DNA of 64,000 nucleotides from BOG-908 sp964242595 (GTDB taxonomy: Bacteria; Pseudomonadota; Alphaproteobacteria; Acetobacterales; Acetobacteraceae). Where the stretch lies: contig CAXTBC010000003.1 of NCBI GenBank assembly GCA_964242595.1, positions 46,210-110,209 of the forward strand, read 5' to 3'. The stretch's first letter is position 1, and every line of letters starts with the position of its first letter. A program made the position numbers and the translations under genes. Positions 50,829-59,117 of the stretch are shown here, in pieces. The notes under the pieces were generated by a model, which ran no database searches, was not told where the DNA came from, and saw nothing but the letters and a program-made list of their open reading frames with translations.

Positions 50829-51484
50829 CCCTCCCAAACCACGAACATCAGCACCGGCGCCGACGTCAGCACGCCGTCCAGCCTATCCAGCAGCCCGCCA
50901 TGCCCCGGAATCAGCGTCCCAGAATCCTTCACGCCGAAGCGGCGCTTGAAGGCGCTCTCCAGCAGGTCGCCCGCCTGGGCCACCGTGCTCAGCACCAGCG
51001 CGGCGGCGCCCGCCGCCTGCGCGTGCTCCGGCCGCACTGCAAGCCCGGCCAGCACCGCCACCAGCGTGCCGCCGGCCGCACCCGACCACGTCTTGCCCGG
51101 CGAGATGCGCGGCGCCAGCCGCGGCCCGCCCACCAAGCGGCCGATCAGGTAGGCGCCCACGTCGCCGCCCCACACGATGGCGGCCAGGAACAGCACCAGG
51201 CGCCAGCCATCCGGCACGCCGCGCAGCCACACCAGTGCCACCACCGCGGGTCCGATATAGACCAGCCCCGCCGCCAGCCAGGCGGCACCCCGCCCGGCGC
51301 ACAACGCCACCCACTCGGCACCCATCAGAGCGCCCAGCATACAGATGCAAGCAGCCCATACCGGTCCGCCCAGCCACATCGTGGCCAAGCCGATTGCCGC
51401 CAGCACCACGCCCGAGGCGGTGCGCACGCCCAGGTCCCGCCAGCGGGCGTCGCGCGCCTTTTTTGGCCCGGCCTCTAACGCCAT
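50804..51484 (-). CDS. cdsA: Phosphatidate cytidylyltransferase
   Basis: 226-residue multi-span membrane enzyme making CDP-diacylglycerol. The family signature is VWGGDVGAYLIGR, with RISPGKTWSGAAGG and KDSGTLIPGHGGLLDRLDGV. Shorter than E. coli CdsA (285), with fewer N-terminal helices, as in many alphaproteobacteria. Its C-terminal residues lie inside the family A repeat. It follows uppS by about 105 bases. Confidence 0.93.
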   Translation of the reverse strand: MALEAGPKKARDARWRDLGVRTASGVVLAAIGLATMWLGGPVWAACICMLGALMGAEWVALCAGRGAAWLAAGLVYIGPAVVALVWLRGVPDGWRLVLFLAAIVWGGDVGAYLIGRLVGGPRLAPRISPGKTWSGAAGGTLVAVLAGLAVRPEHAQAAGAAALVLSTVAQAGDLLESAFKRRFGVKDSGTLIPGHGGLLDRLDGVLTSAPVLMFVVWEGRKEGLLF

Positions 51485-51589
51485 GGCGCGCCGGCGCCGT
51501 CTGGCAGCTTGGCTGACCCGCCGGCCCGGATAGCCGCCATGCCGAGCGGAGAGGTCTTCCGGAGAGCGCCCCAGCGCAAGGAGCGCATG

Positions 51590-52384
51590 TCAGGTGGCTG
51601 GTCCCGAGGCGGTCCGGAACGGCCCCTCCGGCCGTGCCCCGTAGCGGCGGTCCCGCCCGGCATAGTCGGCCAGCGCGCTCTCGAAATGTGCCGCGTTGAA
51701 GTCCGGCCACAGCACCTCGGGGAACAGGTACTCGGCATAGGCGGCTTGCCACAGCAGGAAGTTGGAAACGCGGCGCTCTCCGCTGGTGCGGATCACCAGG
51801 TCCGGGTCGGGCATGCCGGCGGTGAACAGGAAGGCCCCGAACGACGCCTCGCTCAGCGCGTCGGGATCCAGCCGGCCGGCGACGGCGGCCTGTGCCACGG
51901 CGCGCGCGGCCGCCACGATCTCGGACCGGCCGCCATAGGAGAGCGCCACTGTCAGGTTCAGCCGCGTGTTGCCCGCCGTCAGCGCCTCGGCCTCGGCCAG
52001 CTCGCGCGTGATCTCCGGCCCGAAGCGCGCGCGGTCGCCGATGGCGCGCAGGCGCACCTGCTCGCGGTGCAACTCGGCCACCTCGTGGCGCAGGTAGTGG
52101 CGCAACAGGCCGGTCAGGTCGCTCACCTCGTCCTCGGAGCGCTGCCAGTTCTCGCTGCTGAACGCGTACAGCGTCAGCCAGCCCACCTTGCTGCGGATCG
52201 CCGCCTCGATGGTGCGGCGCACCGCCTGCGCGCCGGCACGGTGGCCGGCCACGCGCGGCAGGTGCCGGGCGGCTGCCCAGCGGCCGTTGCCATCCATGAT
52301 GATGGCCACGTGCCGCGGCACCGCAACGACTACCGTTGCAGGTGCAACCGCCTGGACGGCAAGGCCGGTCTTGAGCAGGCCCAC
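51590..52384 (-). CDS. uppS: Isoprenyl transferase (undecaprenyl diphosphate synthase)
   Basis: 264 residues. The catalytic Asp lies in VAIIMDGNGRWAAAR (about residue 31), and LTLYAFSSENWQR and LVIRTSGERRVSNFLLWQ are conserved. It builds the C55 lipid carrier for peptidoglycan and O-antigen. The start is a GTG at 52384, seven bases after the frr stop; a later start would still leave the whole domain. Confidence 0.95.
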   Translation of the reverse strand: MGLLKTGLAVQAVAPATVVVAVPRHVAIIMDGNGRWAAARHLPRVAGHRAGAQAVRRTIEAAIRSKVGWLTLYAFSSENWQRSEDEVSDLTGLLRHYLRHEVAELHREQVRLRAIGDRARFGPEITRELAEAEALTAGNTRLNLTVALSYGGRSEIVAAARAVAQAAVAGRLDPDALSEASFGAFLFTAGMPDPDLVIRTSGERRVSNFLLWQAAYAEYLFPEVLWPDFNAAHFESALADYAGRDRRYGARPEGPFRTASGPAT

Positions 52385-52391
52385 GTTGATC

Positions 52392-52955
52392 CTATACCTG
52401 CTTGATTTCGCGTTCTTTGTCGGCCAGCGAATCGTCGACGCGCTTGATATAGCCGTCCGTCAGCTTCTGCACCTGGTCGGACCAGTCTTTCACGTCGTCC
52501 TCGCCGATCTCGTGCTTCTTTTCGGCACCCTTGACCTGGTCCATCCCGTCCCGCCGCACACCGCGCACCGACACCCGGCACGCTTCGGCATACTTGCCTG
52601 CCGCCCGCGCCAGCTCGGTGCGGCGCTCGGCCGTCAGCTGCGGGATAGGCACGCGCACAACCTGGCCGTCGGCGCCCGGGTTCAGGCCCAGCCCGGAATC
52701 GCGTATGGCGCGCTCCACCGCACCCACCAGCGTGCGGTCCCACACCTGCACAGTCAGCATGCGCGGCTCGGGCACGCCGATCGTGCCCACCTGGGTGATC
52801 GGCACCTCGTTGCCGTAGGCCTCCACCCGCACCGGCTCCAGCAGGCCGGGGCTGGCGCGGCCGGCGCGCAGGCCGCCGAAATCACGCCGCAGCGTCTCCA
52901 GCGCGCCGTCCATTCGGCGGGTCAGGTCTTCCTTGAGGGCGTTGAGGTTAGCCAT
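52392..52955 (-). CDS. frr: Ribosome recycling factor
   Basis: 187 residues with the family features RMDGALETLRRDFGGLRAGRAS and VPIPQLTAERRTELAR, and the C-terminal helix DVKDWSDQVQKLTDGYI. It splits ribosomes after termination together with EF-G. Between pyrH and uppS, as usual. Confidence 0.97.
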   Translation of the reverse strand: MANLNALKEDLTRRMDGALETLRRDFGGLRAGRASPGLLEPVRVEAYGNEVPITQVGTIGVPEPRMLTVQVWDRTLVGAVERAIRDSGLGLNPGADGQVVRVPIPQLTAERRTELARAAGKYAEACRVSVRGVRRDGMDQVKGAEKKHEIGEDDVKDWSDQVQKLTDGYIKRVDDSLADKEREIKQV

Positions 52956-53030
52956 ATGTCGGTCTCCGGTCGTCCGTCTTCAGAAAGGCTGCGTCAAGCC
53001 GCCGACGGGCGACCGACAGCTGGACGTCTG

Positions 53031-53750
53031 TCAAGACGGTTCGACGATCTTGGTGAACACACCCTCGCCCCGCATCACCGCCGCGAACGCCCCCGGCGCG
53101 TGGATGTTGAAGACGATGATCGGCAAGCTGTTCTCGCGGGCCAGCGAGATAGCGGCGGCATCCATCACGCCCAGGTCGCGCGAGAGCACTTCGAGGTAGG
53201 TCAGCTCGTCGTAGCGCTTGGCGTCCGGGTCGCGCCGCGGGTCGGCGGAGTACACGCCGTCCACCTGGGTGCCCTTCAGCAGCGCGTCGCAACCCATCTC
53301 GGCGGCGCGCAGGGCGGCCGCGGTATCCGTGGTGAAGAACGGGTTGCCCGTGCCGGCGGCGAAGATCACCACGCGGCCTTTTTCCATGTGCCGCTCGGCG
53401 CGGCGGCGTATGTAGGGCTCGCACACGCTGGCCATCGGGATGGCCGACTGCACCCGCGTGGGCGTGCCGCGCTTTTCCAGCGCCGTTTGCATGGCGAGCG
53501 CGTTCATCACGGTGGCGAGCATGCCCATGTGGTCCGCCTGCGCACGATCCATGCCGCTGGCCGCGGCCGAGACGCCGCGGAAGATGTTACCGCCGCCGAT
53601 CACCAGGCACACCTCCACGCCCATGCGCACCACGTCGCCCACGTCCACGGCGATGCGGCCCACCATCTCCGTGTCCAGCCCGTAATCGCGCTTGCCCATC
53701 AGGGCCTCGCCGGAGATCTTCAGGAGGACGCGCTTGTGGGCGGTGGTCAT
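53031..53750 (-). CDS. pyrH: UMP kinase
   Basis: 239 residues. Starts MTTAHKRVLLKISGEALMG; also IGGGNIFRGV, ARSMDRAQADHMGMLATVMNAL-type helix, and AGTGNPFFTTDTAAALRA are visible. It phosphorylates UMP and is hexameric and allosteric in other bacteria. A five-residue longer start at 53765 is possible. The gap to tsf is 350 bases and contains a family B repeat. Confidence 0.96.
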   Translation of the reverse strand: MTTAHKRVLLKISGEALMGKRDYGLDTEMVGRIAVDVGDVVRMGVEVCLVIGGGNIFRGVSAAASGMDRAQADHMGMLATVMNALAMQTALEKRGTPTRVQSAIPMASVCEPYIRRRAERHMEKGRVVIFAAGTGNPFFTTDTAAALRAAEMGCDALLKGTQVDGVYSADPRRDPDAKRYDELTYLEVLSRDLGVMDAAAISLARENSLPIIVFNIHAPGAFAAVMRGEGVFTKIVEPS

Positions 53751-53941
53751 GGGATGTCCGTCCATGGGGGCGCGCGGAACCTACGGGGTGACGGGGGTTC
53801 GGGGAAGGGGTTTACGCAACGCTGCCGGCGCCCGCCCGGCGACGAGGCTTGCAGGCATACCTGATTACGATGCCGAACGGGTCAGCTGCCTCCGGCCCCC
53901 GTGCGTTCTTCTAAGCTTCTCGCCTGTCAGCTGGTCCTTGT

Positions 53942-54073
53942 AAGCAAGCATGGGGCTCTGCCCCAAACCCCGCTGGGGCCTTAAGGCCCCAGACCCCCAT
54001 CTACTAAGCTCTTACAAATAGGTTCTAAGGACTTGTCCTTAGCGGGGTCCAGGGGCAGAGCCTCTGGCCTTCC
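53942..54073 (+). repeat. Family B dispersed repeat, copy 3
   Basis: The cleanest copy: AAGCATGGGGCTCTGCCCC, AACCCCGCTGGGGCC, TTAAGGCCCCAGACCCCCAT. Then an AT-richer middle, TTGTCCTTAGCGGGGTCC, and AGGGGCAGAGCCTCTGGCCTTCC. It lies between tsf and pyrH. The 190 bases between the pyrH start and the repeat hold no gene I can support. Confidence 0.92.
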
Positions 54074-54101
54074 TTGATGTCGATCCTCAGACGCGTCAGA
54101 A

Positions 54102-55013
54102 CTAAACGCCCGCGACCGCCGCCACCTCAGCCGCGAAGTCGCCGGCCGGTGCCTTCTCGATGCCCTCGCCCAGCGTGAACCGGTCGAACCCGACCAGCTT
54201 GCCGCCGGCCTTGGCCACCACGGCGCGCACCCGGCTCTCGCCGTCATGTACCCACACCTGCTCCAGCAGCACCACTTCCTCGTAGTACTTGCGGATGCGG
54301 CCCTCCACCATCTTCTCGATGATGGCGTCCGGCTTGCCCGAGGCGCGGGCCTGTTCGCTCAGCACCGCACGCTCGCGCTGCAGCGCCGCCGGGTCCACCG
54401 CATCCACGTCCAGCGCGTCCGGCCTGGTGGCTGCCACGTGCATGCCGATCTGCCGGCCGAGCTGCTCCAGCCCGTCCAGCTCGCTTGGCGCCTCCAGCGC
54501 CGCCAGCACGCCGATCTTGCCCAGGCCGGGCTTGAGCGCGTTGTGCATGTAGGTGGCCACCACGCCCGACGGCACGCTCAGCACGCGGGCGCGGCGGATG
54601 GTCATGTTCTCGCCGATGGTGGCGATCATGTGGGTGAGTTCCTCGCCCACGTTGCGCTCGCCGCCGGGGAAGGGCGCCGCGCGCAGCGCGTCCACGTTCT
54701 CGCCCACCTCGAGCGCGATCTTCGCCAGCGTCTCGACGAACGCCTGGAAGCGGTCGTTGCGCGCCACAAAGTCGGTCTCGGCGTTCACCTCCACCATCGC
54801 ACCACGGTTCTTGGCGGACACCACGCCAACCAGCCCCTCGGCGGCCACGCGGCCGGACTTCTTGGCGGCCTGGCTGAGGCCCTTCTTGCGCAGCCAGTCG
54901 ACCGCGCCGTCCAGGTCACCGTCCGTCTCGGTCAGCGCCTTCTTGCAATCCATCATGCCCGCGCCGGTCTGTTCGCGCAGAGTCTTCACCAGGTTCGCCG
55001 TGATCTCGGCCAT
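54102..55013 (-). CDS. tsf: Elongation factor Ts
   Basis: 303 residues. N-terminal UBA-like region MAEITANLVKTLREQTGAGMM and DCKKALTETDGDLDGAVDWL, then VVSAKNRGAMVEVNAETDFVARN. It recycles EF-Tu. Same direction as rpsB, with a family A element in the 160-base gap. Confidence 0.97.
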   Translation of the reverse strand: MAEITANLVKTLREQTGAGMMDCKKALTETDGDLDGAVDWLRKKGLSQAAKKSGRVAAEGLVGVVSAKNRGAMVEVNAETDFVARNDRFQAFVETLAKIALEVGENVDALRAAPFPGGERNVGEELTHMIATIGENMTIRRARVLSVPSGVVATYMHNALKPGLGKIGVLAALEAPSELDGLEQLGRQIGMHVAATRPDALDVDAVDPAALQRERAVLSEQARASGKPDAIIEKMVEGRIRKYYEEVVLLEQVWVHDGESRVRAVVAKAGGKLVGFDRFTLGEGIEKAPAGDFAAEVAAVAGV

Positions 55014-55030
55014 TGTTTTGCGCTCCTGTC

Positions 55031-55173
55031 AGGGAAGGAAGAAAGCGGTTCTTTTTTGAAAAAAAGAACCAAAAAACTTTTGTGCCCTGTCGGGGACTCA
55101 CCGGAGAGAACCGCGACAGCGGAGGAAAAGTCTTTTGCTTCTTTTCTTCAGAAAAGAAGGCCTTGCTTTCCTT
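55031..55173. repeat. Family A dispersed repeat between rpsB and tsf
   Basis: Full copy, G-type arm left and C-type arm right, core CCTGTCGGGGACTCACCGGA followed by GAACCGCGACAGCGG. It fills the whole gap. Confidence 0.9.
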
Positions 55174-56048
55174 TAAGCCTCGGCCGCAGTCCCGCCCATC
55201 GCCGCCTCAAGCTCTGGTATGGCGATGTCCGGCTCGGCCTCAGCCTCGGCCAGCCCGTGATGCGGCGCCGGCTCGTGGCTCGGCACTAGCGCCTCATGCG
55301 TCGGTAGCATCGCCTCGGGCAGCTCTTCCACGGCGCCCATGTCCTGGCCGCTCGCCTGCATCTCGGCGCTGATCCCGTCCAGCACAGCGCCGGCAATCAG
55401 GTCGCAGTACAGCGTGATGGCGCGTATCGCGTCGTCGTTGCCGGGGATCGGGAAGGTGATGCCGGCCGGGTCCGAGTTGCTGTCCAGCACGGCGATCACC
55501 GGGATGCCAAGCTTGTTGGCTTCCTCGACGGCCAGCTTCTCCTTGTTGGTGTCGATGATGAACAGGATGTCCGGTAGGCCGCCCATCTCCTTGATGCCGC
55601 CCAGCGAGCGCTCGAGCTTGTCGCGGTCCCGCGTCATGTCGAGGACCTCTTTCTTGGTCAGGCCCTGCACGTCGCCGCCCAGCATCTCGTCGATTTGGCG
55701 CAGGCGCTTGATGCTGCCGGTGATGGTCTTCCAGTTTGTCAGCATGCCGCCCAGCCAGCGGTGGTTCACGTAGTACTGGCCGCAGCGCTTGGCGCTGTCG
55801 GACACGTACTCGGCCGCCGCCCGCTTGGTGCCCACGAACAGCACGCGGCCGCCGCCGGCCGTGGTGTCACGCACCGCGCGCAGCGCGCGGTCCAGCATCG
55901 GAACGGTCTGCTGCAGATCGATGATGTGGACCTGGTTGCGCACGCCGAACAGAAACGGCGCCATGCGCGGGTTCCATCGGCGGGTGTGGTGGCCGAAATG
56001 CACGCCGGCCTCGAGCAACTGGCGCAGAGAGAAATCGGGCATCGCCAT
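55173..56048 (-). CDS. rpsB: 30S ribosomal protein S2
   Basis: 291 residues. Core signatures LLEAGVHFGHHTRRWNPRM, VNHRWLGGMLTNWKTI, PDILFIIDTNKEKLAVEEA and the GIPVIAVLDSNSDP block are intact. About 40 extra C-terminal residues, acidic and Ala/His-rich, extend beyond E. coli S2 (241). ATG 56048 begins MAMPDFSLRQ with AGGAAAGGACC upstream. It is first in the rpsB-tsf-pyrH cluster and divergent from the secreted protein gene at 56318. Confidence 0.97.
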   Translation of the reverse strand: MAMPDFSLRQLLEAGVHFGHHTRRWNPRMAPFLFGVRNQVHIIDLQQTVPMLDRALRAVRDTTAGGGRVLFVGTKRAAAEYVSDSAKRCGQYYVNHRWLGGMLTNWKTITGSIKRLRQIDEMLGGDVQGLTKKEVLDMTRDRDKLERSLGGIKEMGGLPDILFIIDTNKEKLAVEEANKLGIPVIAVLDSNSDPAGITFPIPGNDDAIRAITLYCDLIAGAVLDGISAEMQASGQDMGAVEELPEAMLPTHEALVPSHEPAPHHGLAEAEAEPDIAIPELEAAMGGTAAEA

Positions 56049-56317
56049 CTGGGGCGGTCCTTTCCTAAGTATAATCCGGTTGAGCCTCCGCGGGGGTGGC
56101 CTTGCGGCACCGGATCTTGGGATATGCGCCCCAGGAAAGTGCCCCGCGTGTGAATTTGCCGACGCTTGTGCCCCGACGGGCTGGGATATGGCTGATCGGG
56201 GTAGGTTTGGCAAGGCGAGCCGGTGCGGGTCGGCCTTCTGTTCCCGAGGTGGCGCGCGCTTGTCCACTGCGTCACCGATACGATAGCTTGCTGCGTCCGA
56301 GACCGGAGACACCAGCT

Positions 56318-57061
56318 ATGGCCGTGCCAACCCTCGCAGCCACGTGCCTCGGAGCAGCCCTTGCGGCAGCGCTACCCGCCCTGGCTGAGGAACGCTCCGT
56401 GCCGGCGCCGCGACATGCCGAGGGCGATAGCTGGGTCTACGACCAGACCTTGGAAAAAGGACAGGCGAGCTTCCAGCGTACACGCCTGGTGGCGACAGTG
56501 GACCGGCTGGACGGGCCTACGATGCTGATCGGGATCAAGCCCGAGGGCGCGCCCACCAACCCGGTCGACAAGCTTTTCGGCCAGGACTGGAGCCAGCGCA
56601 GGCTGGTTGACGGCGAACAAACCGCTACCACGCGGCCGTTCAGCTTCCCGCTGCGGATCGGAAAAAGCTGGTCTGTCGAGTTCGACGATAACACGCGCCG
56701 CGGCAATCAGCTCTCAAACCACGTGCGCCGAACCTACACCGTGGTCGACTGGGAAGACGTGACGGTGCCGGCAGGCACGTTCCACGCCTTGAAAGTGGAG
56801 GCGAAAGGCGTCGATGGGGGCATGGTGGAAATCCCGACCACGGCGGTGGGCGGGGCCGCGGTGCAGAGTGACGGTGGTGAGACGTTCACCGCTACTCATC
56901 GCGGTGGCCAAGCCAAGCTGACTCGCGTGGTGTACGCCGCACTCTTCTACGTGCCTGCCATCGGCACATACGTCAAAAGCATCGACGAGCAGTATACGCC
57001 CGACAACGTCCGCGTGAGCCGCAACACGTTGGAACTCGTCTCGTTCAAGCCCGGTCGATAA
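56318..57061 (+). CDS. Secreted protein of unknown function
   Basis: 247 residues with a signal peptide (PTLAATCLGAALAAALPALA). The mature part is beta-rich: EGDSWVYDQT, TYTVVDWEDVTVPAGTFHALKVEA and GTYVKSIDEQYT. The VPAGTF-ALKV pattern resembles beta-sandwich domains seen in other secreted hypotheticals, but I cannot name a family. Start ATG 56318; CCGGAGAC is about ten bases upstream. A strong intrinsic terminator follows. Confidence 0.72.
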   Translation: MAVPTLAATCLGAALAAALPALAEERSVPAPRHAEGDSWVYDQTLEKGQASFQRTRLVATVDRLDGPTMLIGIKPEGAPTNPVDKLFGQDWSQRRLVDGEQTATTRPFSFPLRIGKSWSVEFDDNTRRGNQLSNHVRRTYTVVDWEDVTVPAGTFHALKVEAKGVDGGMVEIPTTAVGGAAVQSDGGETFTATHRGGQAKLTRVVYAALFYVPAIGTYVKSIDEQYTPDNVRVSRNTLELVSFKPGR

Positions 57062-57086
57062 TCTAGTTGTTGCTTGTTATTAACGA

Positions 57087-57119
57087 AAAGGCCGCCAGAC
57101 GATCTGCCTGGCGGCCTTT
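57087..57119. terminator. Bidirectional intrinsic terminator
   Basis: Perfect 12-bp stem AAAGGCCGCCAG / CTGGCGGCCTTT with a 9-base loop, with A-rich and T-rich ends. It lies between the convergent genes ending at 57061 and 57142, so it can serve both strands. It is the only classical terminator hairpin I recognise in the window. Confidence 0.9.
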
Positions 57120-57141
57120 CTGTTACCGCTGTAGTCGTAGC

Positions 57142-57327
57142 CTACTTGTCGAGCGTGTCGCGCACCGTATCCTTGGCGCCGCCCACGGCGTTCTCCACCT
57201 TACCGCCGGTCTTCTCGGCCGCACCCTCGGCTTCAGTCTTCTTGTCGCCGGTCATCTTGCCGAAGCCTTCCTTGATGGCGCCTTCGGCCTGATGCAGTGC
57301 ACCCGTCACGCGGTTCTCGTCGACCAT
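57142..57327 (-). CDS. CsbD-family stress protein
   Basis: 61 residues, charged and without hydrophobic segments: HQAEGAIKEGFGKMTGDKK followed by TGGKVENAVGGAKDTVRD. This is the CsbD pattern, small general-stress proteins of unknown mechanism. Start ATG 57327 is preceded by AAAGGAGGACCAC, a near-ideal ribosome site, which rules out the longer ORF. Confidence 0.9.
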   Translation of the reverse strand: MVDENRVTGALHQAEGAIKEGFGKMTGDKKTEAEGAAEKTGGKVENAVGGAKDTVRDTLDK

Positions 57328-57386
57328 GTGGTCCTCCTTTGGTTGAGCAACCATCATAACGGGGAGCGCGCGCCGGGGTTGCCGAG

Positions 57387-57514
57387 GGCAGGCAAGGCCT
57401 TCTTTTCTGAAGAAAAGAAGCAAAAGACTTTTGCTACTGAGCGCGCGTTTCTCCGCACCACCCGACAGGGAGCAAAAGCTTTTTGGTTCTTTTTCTCGAA
57501 AAACAACTGCTTGC
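57387..57514. repeat. Family A dispersed repeat between eno and csbD-like genes
   Basis: Full copy, C-type arm left and G-type arm right, core GAGCGCGCGTTTCTCCGCACC. The right end touches the enolase stop. Confidence 0.9.
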
Positions 57515-58792
57515 TTAAACCCGCAGAACCGACCGCCCCGCATAAACCCCCGAAGCACCAAGCTCCGCCTCAATCCGGATCAACTGGTTGTACTTCGCCG
57601 TCCGGTCGCTGCGGCTCAGCGAGCCCGTCTTGATCTGCCCGCAATTGGTCGCCACCGCCAAGTCGGCGATGGTCGCGTCCTCCGTCTCGCCGCTGCGGTG
57701 GCTCATCACCGCCGTGTAGCCGGCGCGCTGCGCCATCTCGACAGCCTCCAGCGTCTCGCTCAGCGTGCCAATCTGGTTCACCTTCACCAGGATGGAGTTG
57801 GCCACGCCCTCGGTGATGCCGCGGGCCAGGCGCTCGGGGTTGGTGACGAACACGTCGTCGCCCACCAGCTGCACGCGGGCGCCGAGCTGCTCGGTCATGT
57901 AGCGCCAGCCCTCCCAGTCGTCCTCGGCGCAGCCGTCCTCGATGGAGGCGATCGGGTAGCGGTCGCACAATTCGGCCAGGTAGCCGACCATGCCCTCGGC
58001 GTCGAAGCTGCGGCCCTCGCCTTCCATCACGTACTGGCCGTCGCGGTAGAACTCGGTGCTGGCGCAGTCCAGCGCGAAGGTGACGTCCTCGCCCAGCCGG
58101 TAGCCGGCCGCCTCGCAGGCGCGCGCCAGGAAGGCCAGCGCCTCGTCGGCCGAGGCGAGGTTGGGCGCGAAGCCGCCCTCGTCGCCCACGTTGGTGTTGT
58201 GGCCGGCGTCCTTCAGGCCGCGCTTGAGCTTGGCGAACACCTCCGACCCCATGCGCACGGCGTCGGCCATGCTGGAGGCACTCACCGGCTGGATCATGAA
58301 TTCCTGGATGTCGATCGGGTTGTCGGCGTGCTGGCCGCCGTTGACGATGTTCATCATCGGCACCGGCAGCGTGCGGGCGAACACGCCGCCCACGTAGCGG
58401 AACAGCGGCTGGCCCAGTTCGGCGGCGGCGGCCTTTGCGGTGGCCAGCGAGACGGCCAGGATGGCGTTGGCGCCCAGCCGGCTCTTGTTTGGCGTACCGT
58501 CCAGCTCGCGCATGACGTTGTCGATGTGGATCTGCTCGTAGGGGTTCAGCCCGCCCACCGCGTCGTAGATCTCGCCCTCCACGTTCTCCACCGCCTGCTG
58601 CACCCCCTTGCCGCCGTAGCGCGCGGCGTCGTTGTCGCGCAGCTCGGCGGCCTCGTGCGCGCCGGTGGAAGCGCCGGACGGCACCGCGGCGCGCCCCACC
58701 ACGCCGCTCTCCAGGATCACGTCCACCTCCACGGTGGGGTTGCCGCGGCTGTCGAGGATCTCTCGGGCGACGATGTCGGTGATGGCGCTCAT
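57515..58792 (-). CDS. eno: Enolase
   Basis: 425 residues. MSAITDIVAREILDSRGNPTVEVDV opens the family; GAPSGASTG-type SGASTGAHEAAELRD, the metal-binding region SIEDGCAEDDWEGW, and the signature VMSHRSGETEDATIADLAV are intact. It converts 2-phosphoglycerate to phosphoenolpyruvate and in some bacteria is in the RNA degradosome. The 13-residue longer start is rejected as non-conserved. Confidence 0.97.
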   Translation of the reverse strand: MSAITDIVAREILDSRGNPTVEVDVILESGVVGRAAVPSGASTGAHEAAELRDNDAARYGGKGVQQAVENVEGEIYDAVGGLNPYEQIHIDNVMRELDGTPNKSRLGANAILAVSLATAKAAAAELGQPLFRYVGGVFARTLPVPMMNIVNGGQHADNPIDIQEFMIQPVSASSMADAVRMGSEVFAKLKRGLKDAGHNTNVGDEGGFAPNLASADEALAFLARACEAAGYRLGEDVTFALDCASTEFYRDGQYVMEGEGRSFDAEGMVGYLAELCDRYPIASIEDGCAEDDWEGWRYMTEQLGARVQLVGDDVFVTNPERLARGITEGVANSILVKVNQIGTLSETLEAVEMAQRAGYTAVMSHRSGETEDATIADLAVATNCGQIKTGSLSRSDRTAKYNQLIRIEAELGASGVYAGRSVLRV

Positions 58793-58845
58793 GGCTTGTG
58801 TTCCTGGGTGGTTTGCATGGTGCGGTACCATCGCCGTGCCGCCTT

Positions 58846-59038
58846 GGAAAGGAAAGCCAAAGGGCTCCGCCTCCCGGCGCCGCAGGCTCGAACCGATGGC
58901 GCCAGCGGCGCCGGCCCGCTAAGGACAAGTTTTTAAAACCTGTTCGTTCTAGATAGACGGATGTTTGGGGATCGGGGCCCCGGCACGCGGCTGCGTGCTG
59001 CGCACGACGGAATTTGGGGCAGAGCCTCGTTCTTGCTT
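58846..59038 (-). repeat. Family B dispersed repeat, copy 4 (inverted)
   Basis: Inverted relative to the other copies: GGGCTCCGCCTCC, GGCGCCGCAGGCTCGAACC, CCCGCTAAGGACAAG, GGATCGGGGCCCCGG, a CGTGCTGCGCACG hairpin, and TTTGGGGCAGAGCC at the right end. It lies between enolase and the GT90 gene, and its GCTCTGCCCC end faces the GT90 gene. Confidence 0.82.
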
Positions 59039-59117
59039 ATAGGTTCGGATTTTTGGCCGTTGATTTCAAAACCTTTTCTGGGGGCTCGCCGCGGCCAGCG
59101 CGGCGAGAGGTAAGGCG

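Noticed and set aside
501..57514. Lys/Phe-rich peptides (for example FFKKEGL, KKRTKKLL) repeated at many ORF ends
   Set aside because: These are translations of the family A AT-rich hairpins, not a protein family.
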